Of a stretch of 14,717 bases of DNA, positions 1-6,664 are shown one piece after another (the stretch's first letter is position 1; every line of letters starts with the position of its first letter). The translations under genes were made by a program, and so were the position numbers. Source of the stretch: JBCCFX01 sp039029515. Its GTDB lineage: Bacteria > Planctomycetota > Phycisphaerae > Phycisphaerales > SM1A02. The stretch spans positions 1 to 14,717 of the forward strand of contig JBCCFX010000087.1 in the NCBI GenBank assembly GCA_039029515.1. Reading direction: 5' to 3'. The notes beneath the pieces are model-generated. The model saw only the letters and a list, made by a program, of their open reading frames with translations, had not been told where the DNA came from and did not search any database.

Positions 1-1
1 C

Positions 2-121
2 GAGTTCGTGGATGGACCGCGGAGCAACCCGCTCTGGATGGTGATCCGAAACCGCATCCTCAGACCTCGCGGAAACAGCGACCGCTACGAGCCGCACCGA
101 CCACAGGTACATCCCAACTGA
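2..121 (+). CDS. C-terminal 39 codons of an unidentified protein (partial)
   Basis: One frame is open from the window edge to a TGA at 119-121. It gives a basic tail with residues such as NPLWMVIRNRILRPRG and ending QVHPN. A second frame (frame 1) is also open across this stretch, but its translation is Pro/Gln/Thr-rich and low in hydrophobic residues. Frame 2 has a normal mix of residues and stops about 95 bp before the next gene, leaving room for that gene's promoter. I do not recognise the family and propose no function. The upstream sequence would decide whether this is a real C-terminus. Confidence 0.42.
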   Translation, partial: EFVDGPRSNPLWMVIRNRILRPRGNSDRYEPHRPQVHPN

Positions 122-154
122 CCTCCAAGACGCCGGTCATTCTATTCGGCGTGG

Positions 155-160
155 TACACT
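155..160 (+). promoter_or_regulatory. -10-like hexamer for the B12-binding protein gene
   Basis: TACACT lies 55 bp before the preferred start codon, with no convincing -35 at 17 bp. The same hexamer in a similar context (GTACACT followed by nACC) lies ahead of the oxoprolinase gene. If it is used, transcription would begin near 167 and leave a 5' leader of about 49 nt carrying the SD at 202-206. Assigned from pattern only. Confidence 0.35.
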
Positions 161-215
161 CACCCATCGAGCTTCATGAATGTGGCTCGTCGGCAATCGG
201 CAGGAAATGTTCACG

Positions 216-1307
216 ATGGACACGTCGTCCCACCAACTGAGCCTCAACATCGACAGCGTTGGCCGCGCCCTCGCCCAATGGGTCGTCACGCGGATGGAAG
301 AGGACGACGCGACACTGCCGCAACGATACGGCTTTGGGTGGCGTTCCCGCTGGATCGCCGACATGCAGGTGCGCATCAGCCACCTCGCGCAGGCCGTTGC
401 CGTTCAATCGCCGGAGCTGTTCCGATCGACCGTGATGTGGAGCCAGGCCGCGTACATGGCGCGCTCCGTTGATCTTCAGGATCTGCGCAACGCACTGCGG
501 TGCCTGCTCGCAGTGCTTGAATCTGAGATGCCGGACAACGTGACGAGCGCCGTGCTGCCGTATGTGCAACAGGCGCTGGTTGCCGTGATGGAAGAATCAC
601 CACCGTCGGCTGAACCGCATGTCTCCATGGATCGCGCGCACGGCAAGTTAAGCCTGCTTTATCTCGAAGCGCTGCTCGACGGACGGCGCGCGGATGCCGA
701 GCGCTTGATCCTCGATGCGGCTGAAGCCGGCGTTCCGATCACCGAACTGTACGAAGACGTGCTGCGTGTCACGCAACTCGAAGTCGGGCAGATGTGGCAC
801 ATGGATGAAATCACGGTCGCGGATGAGCACTTCGCCACCGCCACCACCGACAGTGTCATCTCGCAGCTTCGTCGCTTCTTCCCGGATTCCACCCCGCGTG
901 GGCGGCGCATGGTCGCGACCACAGTTGGCGGTGATCTGCATGCACTCGGCGTGCGGATGGTCGCCGACTTCTTTGAGATGGACGGCTGGAACGTGTTCTA
1001 CCTCGGCCCGAATACGCCGAATGACGCCATGGCCGACGTCGTACAGGTGCGCGAAGCGCATCTGCTGGCGCTGTCTGGCGCAAGCGTCCTGCACGTCCGT
1101 GCGCTCGCTGAACTCATTCGCCAACTCCGCGACAACGACGCCACGACCGATGTGAAGGTGATCGTCGGGGGGCCGATTTTCCTGATGGTTGATGGCTTGT
1201 GGCGATCGATCGGTGCCGATGGCTTTGCGTCTACGGCAACCGAGGCCGTCGCCGTCGGCAACGCACTACTCGATGAGTACATGATCGCATCCGACGATCA
1301 CGCCTGA
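216..1307 (+). CDS. CarH-like cobalamin-binding photosensor protein without DNA-binding domain
   Basis: Predicted soluble B12-binding regulator of 363 residues. The start at 216 is chosen because AGGAA at 202-206 is 9 nt upstream; ATGs at 180 and 207 are in frame but poorly placed. Residues 1-125 form an unrecognised, mostly helical domain. Residues 140-220 match the helical B12-binding cap (B12-binding_2), and residues 230-350 the Rossmann-type B12 domain. DxHxxG is D240-L-H242-A-L-G245, with VGGP later. In the cap, W194-H195 followed by E204-H205 gives the W-x9-EH motif typical of AdoCbl photoreceptors of the CarH/LitR family. H195 corresponds to the CarH His that ligates cobalt after light, and H242 to the lower ligand. 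The MerR-type helix-turn-helix of CarH is absent, so output must go through a partner, as with the antirepressor AerR. It converges on ppk2 with a 6-bp gap, and the photolyase gene lies about 1.2 kb away. The B12 family call is near certain; light sensing is inference. Confidence 0.93.
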   Translation: MDTSSHQLSLNIDSVGRALAQWVVTRMEEDDATLPQRYGFGWRSRWIADMQVRISHLAQAVAVQSPELFRSTVMWSQAAYMARSVDLQDLRNALRCLLAVLESEMPDNVTSAVLPYVQQALVAVMEESPPSAEPHVSMDRAHGKLSLLYLEALLDGRRADAERLILDAAEAGVPITELYEDVLRVTQLEVGQMWHMDEITVADEHFATATTDSVISQLRRFFPDSTPRGRRMVATTVGGDLHALGVRMVADFFEMDGWNVFYLGPNTPNDAMADVVQVREAHLLALSGASVLHVRALAELIRQLRDNDATTDVKVIVGGPIFLMVDGLWRSIGADGFASTATEAVAVGNALLDEYMIASDDHA

Positions 1308-1313
1308 TCGCCT

Positions 1314-2117
1314 TTACTCCACCGTGATACCGTCCAGGTCGTCTTCCGCCGGCGGAAACTGTGGATTCATCCCCTCCAGAGTTTCCACCAGAATGCGGCT
1401 GATGACGTAATTCCGATACCACTTGCGATCGGACGGAATGATGTGCCACGGCGCATGATGTGTGTTGCAGCGCGTCAACGCATCCTCATACACCGCGACG
1501 TAGTCCTCCCACTGCTTGCGCTTATCGAGATCGCCACGCGAGAACTTCCATCGCTTGTTCGGATTGTCCAGCCGCGCCTGCAAGCGTTCGCGCTGCTCTT
1601 CATGACTGATGTGCAGGAAGCACTTCACGATCGTTGTCCGACTCTCCGTGACCATCTGTTCGAATTCATTGATACGGTCGTAGCGCGATGCGATCTCGTG
1701 CGGCGGCGCCAAGCGATCGACCTTGACGACGAGCACATCTTCATAGTGTGATCGATTGAAGATGGCGATGTTGCCATGCCGCGGCATCGCACGGTGAATG
1801 CGCCACAGAAATCCGTGGTCGCGCTCCTCTTCGCTTGGCACCTTGAACGATGTCACCTGACATGACTGCGGATTGAAGCCGCGCATCATCGAACGAATCG
1901 TCCCATCCTTGCCGGCGGTATCCATCCCCTGTAACACCAGGAGCAGCGACCGACGATTCTCGGCGTACAGGCGATACCCGAGATCCGCAAGCTTCTTTGC
2001 GTTGTCCTTGAGCGCATCTTCGCCGTCATCGCGACTGAATTTCTCGGGGCAATAGCCGGCGTCGAAATCCTTGAGATGAATGGGTGTGCCTGGCGCAACG
2101 GTGACCGGTTGGGTCAT
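1314..2117 (-). CDS. ppk2: PPK2-family polyphosphate:nucleotide phosphotransferase
   Basis: Cytosolic kinase of 267 residues that moves phosphate between polyphosphate and nucleotides. The Walker A loop is G64-M-D-T-A-G69-K70-D-G. The Walker B region is N121-R-S-H-Y-E-D127, and the lid motif is D196-L-D-K-R-K-Q-W203. These three blocks and the single-domain length are those of the PPK2 family. Wording such as FKVPSEEE and the W-R-I-H segment resembles the class that phosphorylates AMP and ADP, but direction and substrate cannot be fixed from sequence. The start at 2117 follows a strong SD (AAGGAGGA, complement of 2121-2128). A longer frame reaching 2243 has no ribosome site and reads as non-family sequence. 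It is divergent from the small sigma-4 gene and convergent with the B12 protein gene. Confidence 0.95.
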   Translation of the reverse strand: MTQPVTVAPGTPIHLKDFDAGYCPEKFSRDDGEDALKDNAKKLADLGYRLYAENRRSLLLVLQGMDTAGKDGTIRSMMRGFNPQSCQVTSFKVPSEEERDHGFLWRIHRAMPRHGNIAIFNRSHYEDVLVVKVDRLAPPHEIASRYDRINEFEQMVTESRTTIVKCFLHISHEEQRERLQARLDNPNKRWKFSRGDLDKRKQWEDYVAVYEDALTRCNTHHAPWHIIPSDRKWYRNYVISRILVETLEGMNPQFPPAEDDLDGITVE

Positions 2118-2138
2118 GATTCCTCCTTGACGATTCAA

Positions 2139-2161
2139 CCCACGGCCGGCATCGGCGTGGG
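2139..2161 (-). promoter_or_regulatory. Hairpin just upstream of the ppk2 ribosome-binding site
   Basis: CCCAC (2139-2143) pairs with GTGGG (2157-2161), then GCCG (2145-2148) with CGGC (2153-2156), leaving a GCAT loop and one bulged base. The stem ends about 10 nt before the SD of ppk2, so it would lie in the mRNA leader if transcription starts further upstream. It may modulate translation or be chance in GC-rich DNA. No known riboswitch consensus is visible. Confidence 0.25.
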
Positions 2162-2235
2162 CGCGACCATCATCCCCGATTCCGAGCGTCGTGAAAACTG
2201 AAGTGTTTCGAGCAGACCGACCGATACCCCCAAGC

Positions 2236-2253
2236 AGCGGCAAGGACGCCGCT
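2236..2253 (+). other. Perfect 6-bp inverted repeat ahead of the sigma-4 gene
   Basis: AGCGGC (2236-2241) and GCCGCT (2248-2253) flank an AAGGAC loop, 20 nt before the ATG of the small sigma-4 gene. It could be a leader hairpin or operator half-sites. An SD-like AAGGA lies in the loop but is too far from the start codon to be its ribosome site. Nothing else supports a role. Confidence 0.2.
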
Positions 2254-2273
2254 CACAATTTGGATGTCAGGAC

Positions 2274-2519
2274 ATGACCGTTCTCGCTCAACAGGATCTC
2301 GAGCAGGTCGTGCGCGGCTTACCCGCACAGGACCGGCTTATTCTCGCTCTTCGATATGCCGAGGAGCTCTCCCCGACCGAAATTGCCCATGTGATGCGAA
2401 TCTCACGGGCTCGCGTTGAGCACATCCTCACACGCCTGCGACGACTTGCCGTCCAGCACGCACAACAGCGTGAAGATGCAGGCGAACTCCAGACCGAAGC
2501 CGTTATTTCAGCGACTTGA
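2274..2519 (+). CDS. Free-standing sigma-70 region 4 (helix-turn-helix) protein
   Basis: Small protein of 81 residues. Residues 13-60 match sigma factor region 4: a short LPAQDR lead-in, an acidic YAEELS segment, then the helix-turn-helix containing TEIAHVMRISRARVEHIL. It most resembles the C-terminal domain of FliA/sigma-28 or ECF factors (compare LPxRE, YYxEEL, KEIG and ESRVSQ of FliA). There is no region 2, so it cannot by itself recognise a -10 element or melt DNA. It may be a DNA-binding regulator, a split sigma subunit or an anti-sigma decoy. The ATG at 2274 has only a weak, badly spaced purine run. Its last 17 bp overlap the end of the photolyase gene tail to tail. The domain call is good; the role is unknown. 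Confidence 0.75.
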   Translation: MTVLAQQDLEQVVRGLPAQDRLILALRYAEELSPTEIAHVMRISRARVEHILTRLRRLAVQHAQQREDAGELQTEAVISAT

Positions 2520-3930
2520 ACGCGATCATCACGCGTTCGCGTGCGGCACGATGATCCACCACCGGCTCCGGGTAGCCGGCTTCCATTCGTTGCGCTGTAT
2601 TGGGATCATGGATCGCCTTCGATGTCAATCCACGGAGTTCGGGCACGAATCGCCGGATGAACGAACCATCCGGATCGTACCGCTTGCTCTGCGATGTCGG
2701 ATTGAAGATCCGAAAGTACGGCGCGGCGTCCGTTCCCGTTGATGCCGACCACTGCCAACCGCCATTGTTCGCGGCCAGATCACCATCAATCAGATGCTGC
2801 ATGAAAAAGCGCTCGCCGCGGCGCCAGTCGATGAACAGGTCCTTCGTCAGGAACATCGCCGTGATCATCCGCAACCGATTGTGCATCCACCCTGTCTCGC
2901 GAAGTTGACGCATCGCGGCATCGACGATCGGGAAACCAGTCCGACCCTCGCACCATGCTTCAAACCCGTCGTCGTCATCCTCCCAGGTGATGGACTGCGT
3001 CGGCAGCTTGTACGGCTGATGCTTGCTCAACCGAGGGAAGCCGACGAGCAGATGACTGTAGAAGTCGCGCCAGATCAGTTCGCTGATCCACACCGTCGGG
3101 CCAGTGTCCAGCGATCCATCCGTGCCATACGTGCCGCCGTTTGCGTCGCGCGCGCGTTCGAGACACACGCGCGGCGAGATCACACCTTGCGCGAGGTACG
3201 GTGAGAGCGAGCTCGTTCCATCGACGTCCGGCAGATCACGATGCTCATCGTAGTCGCCCACACGTTCGGACAGAAACGCTTTGAGACGTCGCGCTGCTTC
3301 GTCCTCCCCCGCTGGCCACCGTTCAGGTTGATCCATCGCTGCGTCGAAACCGTCCACGGCATCGGGGACGTCATCGCGCTCAACGTCGATCGCGCGTTGC
3401 GCCTTCGGCGCGCGATGCAGCGTGAAGCCGTCCTGCTCAATCACAGTGCGCGTCCAGGCCTTGCGGAACGGCGTAAATACGCTGTACCAACCACCCTGTT
3501 GCGTCATCACCGAACCCGGTGGCAATATCACACGGTCATGGTGACGATGCACATCGAGATCATGCGCACGAAACAACGCTTCGACCGATTCATCGCGCGC
3601 GTGCTCATTCACCTCGTACTCACGATTGAAGCTGATCGCACCGGCGTCGACATCACGTGCGAGGTTGAGCAGCGCCGCCGGCACATCTTCAAATCGATCG
3701 ATGGTCAGAATCCGCAGCGGGATCCGACACTCGGCGAGCGAATCCGATAGACGACGTAGGTTTCGCAGTATGAAGCCGACCTTGATCGATGCCCAGTCGT
3801 GTTCGGCCCATTGCGAAGGGCTGACGACGAACACGCCGACGACGCCATCGTCGGCCTGCCGGACTGCGTGCGCAAGAGCGCGATTGTCGATCAATCGGAG
3901 GTCCGATCGAAACCACACCAGGCATCGCAT
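2503..3930 (-). CDS. phr: Deoxyribodipyrimidine photolyase (class I CPD photolyase type)
   Basis: Light-driven FAD enzyme of 475 residues that splits UV-induced pyrimidine dimers. The N-terminal antenna domain opens WFRSDLRLIDNRAL; EVNE near residue 105 matches the folate-contact region of E. coli PhrB. The FAD domain (about 200-470) has ELIWRDFY, GFPIVDAAMRQLRETGWMHN and NNGGWQWSASTGTDAAP. The electron-transfer triad maps to W316, W369 and W392 (W306, W359 and W382 in E. coli). Conservation with PhrB is so close that repair activity, rather than a cryptochrome-only role, is likely. The start at 3930 has AAGGAA 7 nt upstream (complement of 3938-3943). The frame runs on to 4284, but that sequence is not photolyase-like and crosses the divergent sigma gene. 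It shares its upstream region with the ECF sigma gene, and a dyad lies between them. Confidence 0.97.
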   Translation of the reverse strand: MRCLVWFRSDLRLIDNRALAHAVRQADDGVVGVFVVSPSQWAEHDWASIKVGFILRNLRRLSDSLAECRIPLRILTIDRFEDVPAALLNLARDVDAGAISFNREYEVNEHARDESVEALFRAHDLDVHRHHDRVILPPGSVMTQQGGWYSVFTPFRKAWTRTVIEQDGFTLHRAPKAQRAIDVERDDVPDAVDGFDAAMDQPERWPAGEDEAARRLKAFLSERVGDYDEHRDLPDVDGTSSLSPYLAQGVISPRVCLERARDANGGTYGTDGSLDTGPTVWISELIWRDFYSHLLVGFPRLSKHQPYKLPTQSITWEDDDDGFEAWCEGRTGFPIVDAAMRQLRETGWMHNRLRMITAMFLTKDLFIDWRRGERFFMQHLIDGDLAANNGGWQWSASTGTDAAPYFRIFNPTSQSKRYDPDGSFIRRFVPELRGLTSKAIHDPNTAQRMEAGYPEPVVDHRAARERVMIAFKSLK

Positions 3931-3964
3931 ATCGACGTTCCTTCGGCACAGGTTCATGGATGCT

Positions 3965-3985
3965 GAGATCCACCATGCGGATCTC
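3965..3985. promoter_or_regulatory. Operator-like dyad between phr and the ECF sigma gene
   Basis: GAGATCC (3965-3971) and GGATCTC (3979-3985) are perfect inverted repeats around a 7-bp spacer, giving a symmetric 21-bp element. It lies 35 bp upstream of the phr start and 66 bp upstream of the sigma start in the 120-bp divergent intergenic region, a natural place for a shared regulator site. It could instead be a leader hairpin of phr. No protein binding it can be named from the sequence. Confidence 0.38.
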
Positions 3986-4038
3986 GCGTCATCGTAGTCC
4001 GGCATGGCTACGGCGTCGCCGTGCTGTGGATTTCCGGG

Positions 4039-4044
4039 TACGCT
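4039..4044 (+). promoter_or_regulatory. -10-like hexamer giving a leaderless ECF sigma mRNA
   Basis: TACGCT is followed by exactly 6 nt and then the ATG at 4051, so the expected transcription start falls on the A of the start codon. There is no SD sequence ahead of this ATG, which fits leaderless initiation. The same geometry occurs at 7787 and 10360. No -35 match is apparent. Confidence 0.4.
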
Positions 4045-4050
4045 TTCGAT

Positions 4051-4647
4051 ATGTCGGATTCTGTATTCGCCGATCAGGATGCACTGCTGGAAGGTCTCCG
4101 TGCCGAAGACGACGATGCGGCAACACACTTCGTGTCGACGCATAGCGGCCGCATGCTGTCGACGGCGCGACGCATCCTTGGCGATGAACATGATGCGCAC
4201 GACGCCGTGCAGGACGCGTTCATCTCCGCGTTCCGGGCCATCAACGACTTCGATGGACGGTCGCAACTGGGTACCTGGCTGCATCGCATCGTGGTCAACG
4301 CGGCGCTCGGCCGCCTGCGGAAACGGAAGCGGACGAACGAACGACGCATTGAAGACCTTCAGCCGCGATTCGATGACACTGGAAAAAGAGTTGTTTCCCT
4401 TGAATCCTGGACCCCGGGAGAGGAATCAAAGATTGCGGTGGATGAACGCCAGCAGGCCGTTCGGCGCGCCCTTGATGAACTCCCCCCGGATTTCCGGGAG
4501 ATCGTGATCCTTCGCGATGTGATCGGTATGGATACGGCAACGACGGCTCAGCAACTCGACATCAGTGAACCCGCGGTCAAGACTCGACTGCATCGGGCCC
4601 GCCTTGCGTTGCGTGAATTGTTGCAGGAGGCATTCGGCGATGTCTGA
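4051..4647 (+). CDS. ECF-type RNA polymerase sigma factor (RpoE family)
   Basis: Sigma-70 family factor of 198 residues. Region 2 spans about residues 22-90, with HDAVQDAFISAFRAINDFDG followed by the WLHRIVVNAAL segment. Region 4 spans about 138-192, with ALDELPPDFREIVILRDVIG and the recognition helix SEPAVKTRLHRARLALREL. A basic, Arg-rich linker (RKRKRTNERR) separates them. I chose the ATG at 4051; a GTG at 4021 is in frame but adds non-conserved residues. The 3' end overlaps the anti-sigma start by 8 bp, the usual sigma/anti-sigma coupling. It is transcribed divergently from phr, so it may control light or oxidative-damage genes as LitS does; that is inference. Confidence 0.95.
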   Translation: MSDSVFADQDALLEGLRAEDDDAATHFVSTHSGRMLSTARRILGDEHDAHDAVQDAFISAFRAINDFDGRSQLGTWLHRIVVNAALGRLRKRKRTNERRIEDLQPRFDDTGKRVVSLESWTPGEESKIAVDERQQAVRRALDELPPDFREIVILRDVIGMDTATTAQQLDISEPAVKTRLHRARLALRELLQEAFGDV

Positions 4648-4897
4648 ACACCTCTCTTGCCGCGAGTTCATCGACTTTCTCTCCGCCCACGCGGATGGAT
4701 CGCTGCCGGCTGACATCGCCAAAGCGTTCGAAGCCCACATCGAGCACTGCCCGCCGTGCAAGGACTATCTGGGCTCGTTCGAGCACACGGTGGGCCTGCT
4801 GCACAACCTCTGCCCGCCGGAAGCCGAAGGGACGGACGCCGAAGAGGTTCCCGAAGGCCTGGTTCGGGCGATTCTTGCCGCTCGACGCGACGCCTGA
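4640..4897 (+). CDS. Soluble zinc-finger anti-sigma factor (zf-HC2 type)
   Basis: Small protein of 85 residues with the zinc-binding anti-sigma (ZAS) signature H33-x3-C37-x2-C40 and an upstream C7 as probable fourth ligand. Residues 5-50 match the mycothiol/zf-HC2 fold (SCREFIDFLS, EAHIEHCPPC). No membrane segment follows, so it should act in the cytoplasm by holding the upstream ECF sigma factor. ZAS proteins of this shape (RsrA, ChrR) often release their sigma on thiol oxidation, zinc loss or singlet oxygen; which applies here is unknown. The ATG at 4640 is fixed by AGGAGG at 4625-4630, 9 nt upstream and inside the sigma gene. A longer frame from 4565 lies within the sigma gene and is not needed. 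Confidence 0.9.
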   Translation: MSEHLSCREFIDFLSAHADGSLPADIAKAFEAHIEHCPPCKDYLGSFEHTVGLLHNLCPPEAEGTDAEEVPEGLVRAILAARRDA

Positions 4898-5017
4898 CGC
4901 CGCATTCGCCCCCAGACACGTGAATCTCCATCGTTTTTCGGACGTCGACTGAGCCTCACGCCCGACGGATGCCGATGGAACGTCAGAGTACCTTCAGGCC
5001 ACGGATGAGCCTCTGAC

Positions 5018-6661
5018 ATGAACCGGATCCACGACAAGATCCTGACCCGCGATGCCCTGCTTCAACTGCGGGCCGATGCCCGGCAGCAACGCCGGACAGT
5101 CGTGCAATGCCACGGCTGCTTTGACATCGTCCATCCAGGTCACATTCGCCATTTGCGATTCGCCGCCCGTCAGGGCGATATCCTCCTCGTCACCGTGACC
5201 GCCGACCAGTGGGTTGGCAAGGGTGACGGACGCCCATTGTTTACCGATGACCTGCGCGCGGAGAACCTCGCCGCGCTCGATTTCGTCGATTGGGTGTACG
5301 TCAATCCCGATCCGACGGCATGCGACGTCCTCGACGCGGTGCAACCTGACATCTATATCAAGGGACAGGAATACGAGCGCAACCGTGATCCGCGTTTCCT
5401 CGCGGAGCGCACCGCAGTCGAACGCCACGGCGGTCGCGTCGTCTTCTCGTCCGGCGATCTTGTCTTCAGCTCCACGGACCTCGTCTCAGCGCTCGCGCGC
5501 GGTATCTCTGGACACGAGGAACCCAGCGATCCGCGCCACGCACAATTGCAGCACTTGCATACAACACACGATCTATCGGTCGACACGCTGACGAAGACCA
5601 TGGACGCCATGGCGGGCCAGCGCATCATCGTTGTCGGCGAGACGATCATCGATCGGTACATCTTCTGCGACCGTCCGACGGTCGCGAGCGAAGCGTCGTG
5701 CCTGTCCATCCGACCAATTGAGGATGTGTCCTATGACGGCGGCGCGGCAATCATCGCGCAGCATGCGGCGTCGCTCGGCGCAGATGTCACGCTTGTCTCG
5801 CTGATTCCCGATACGGACGACGGCCGCGCCCTGACCGCACGTCTCGCGGAACGAGGCGTTCGTGCGGTCTCCCCGAACACAAACGTGCCGTTTCCGGTGA
5901 AGGAACGATATCTTGCCGGCTCCGAGAAACTGTGCAAGATCGATCGGATTCAGGCGCACACGCTCGATGAAGCCGCGCGGGATACGATTGTCGATCACGT
6001 CGTCGACGCTGCAGGCAAGGAAGTCGATGCCGTTCTGCTTACGGACTTTCGTCTCGGCATGTTCAGCCGAACGCTGCTCGACACGCTCATCGCGCGTGTC
6101 CGACCGCGCGCTCGTGTCCTTGCCGGCGACGTCTCAGGCCAGCGTCATCTGCTCGATGCGATGAGTGGCCTTGATCTCGTGACACCATCGGAACACGAAC
6201 TTCGTGAGACCATGCAGGACTTCGAGTCCTCACTCAATGCCGTCGCGTGGCGCTATATCCAGGCACGCAACGTGCGCAATGCCATCGTGACGCTCGGCGC
6301 CGCTGGCGCCGTCGCGTTCACGCCGAAATCTTCCCCGGTCGATGTCGACGGCGGCGTCGTACGACTCGATGCCGACCACGTCCCATCGCTGCTCGACCAT
6401 GCGGTCGATCCGCTCGGGTGCGGCGATGTGCTGCTGACCGTGTCTGCGATGGCACTTGCAAGCGGCGCCGCGCTTGTCCCCGCGACATACCTCGGTTCGA
6501 TTGCAGCGGCATTTGCGGCATCACAGCTTGGCAACATCGTTATCGATCGCAGTGCCATCAAGCGCCGGCTGAAGCAGCTGGACGCATCGCCGCTCGCGGT
6601 CGCACCAGCCACTGCCATCGACCGCAATCGACAGAGTCCGGTCGTGCTGTTCGCGAGTTGA
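5018..6661 (+). CDS. Adenylyltransferase-PfkB kinase fusion, HldE/RfaE-like with reversed domain order
   Basis: Bifunctional sugar-activation enzyme of 547 residues. Residues 26-165 are a cytidylyltransferase-like nucleotidyltransferase with H39-P-G-H42 and the downstream FSSTDLV motif of heptose-1-phosphate adenylyltransferases. Residues 200-535 are a PfkB/ribokinase domain, with YDGGAA near the start of the fold and D464-P-L-G-C-G-D470 matching the DTxGAGD catalytic signature, with Cys for Ala. E. coli HldE has kinase first and transferase second; here the order is swapped. The likely job is to phosphorylate a sugar 7-phosphate and load it onto a nucleotide for glycan synthesis, probably ADP-heptose. 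The diverged kinase half (SEASCLS instead of SPEAPVP) leaves the substrate open. A glycosyltransferase gene follows after 3 bp. No clear SD precedes the ATG; the 120 bp upstream contain no gene and no convincing terminator. Confidence 0.9.
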   Translation: MNRIHDKILTRDALLQLRADARQQRRTVVQCHGCFDIVHPGHIRHLRFAARQGDILLVTVTADQWVGKGDGRPLFTDDLRAENLAALDFVDWVYVNPDPTACDVLDAVQPDIYIKGQEYERNRDPRFLAERTAVERHGGRVVFSSGDLVFSSTDLVSALARGISGHEEPSDPRHAQLQHLHTTHDLSVDTLTKTMDAMAGQRIIVVGETIIDRYIFCDRPTVASEASCLSIRPIEDVSYDGGAAIIAQHAASLGADVTLVSLIPDTDDGRALTARLAERGVRAVSPNTNVPFPVKERYLAGSEKLCKIDRIQAHTLDEAARDTIVDHVVDAAGKEVDAVLLTDFRLGMFSRTLLDTLIARVRPRARVLAGDVSGQRHLLDAMSGLDLVTPSEHELRETMQDFESSLNAVAWRYIQARNVRNAIVTLGAAGAVAFTPKSSPVDVDGGVVRLDADHVPSLLDHAVDPLGCGDVLLTVSAMALASGAALVPATYLGSIAAAFAASQLGNIVIDRSAIKRRLKQLDASPLAVAPATAIDRNRQSPVVLFAS

Positions 6662-6664
6662 ACC

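Noticed and set aside
2118..2243. Longer ppk2 frame starting at 2243
   Set aside because: The strong SD at 2121-2128 directly precedes the ATG at 2117, and the extra residues do not resemble the family.
4021..4050. GTG start ten codons upstream for the ECF sigma factor
   Set aside because: The added residues are not sigma-like, and the ATG at 4051 fits both the family start and the -10 geometry.
3931..4284. N-terminal extension of the photolyase frame by 118 codons
   Set aside because: It is not photolyase-like, overlaps the divergent sigma gene, and the SD at 3938-3943 fixes the start at 3930.
4950..5013. Repeated TGAGCCTC at 4950 and 5006 before the fusion enzyme gene
   Set aside because: Eight bases twice in 64 bp without symmetry or conserved spacing is weak. 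No operator or repeat family is suggested.
4898..5017. Small gene or clear terminator between the anti-sigma gene and the HldE-like gene
   Set aside because: No frame with family features and no GC stem followed by a T-run. It is treated as a plain intergenic spacer.
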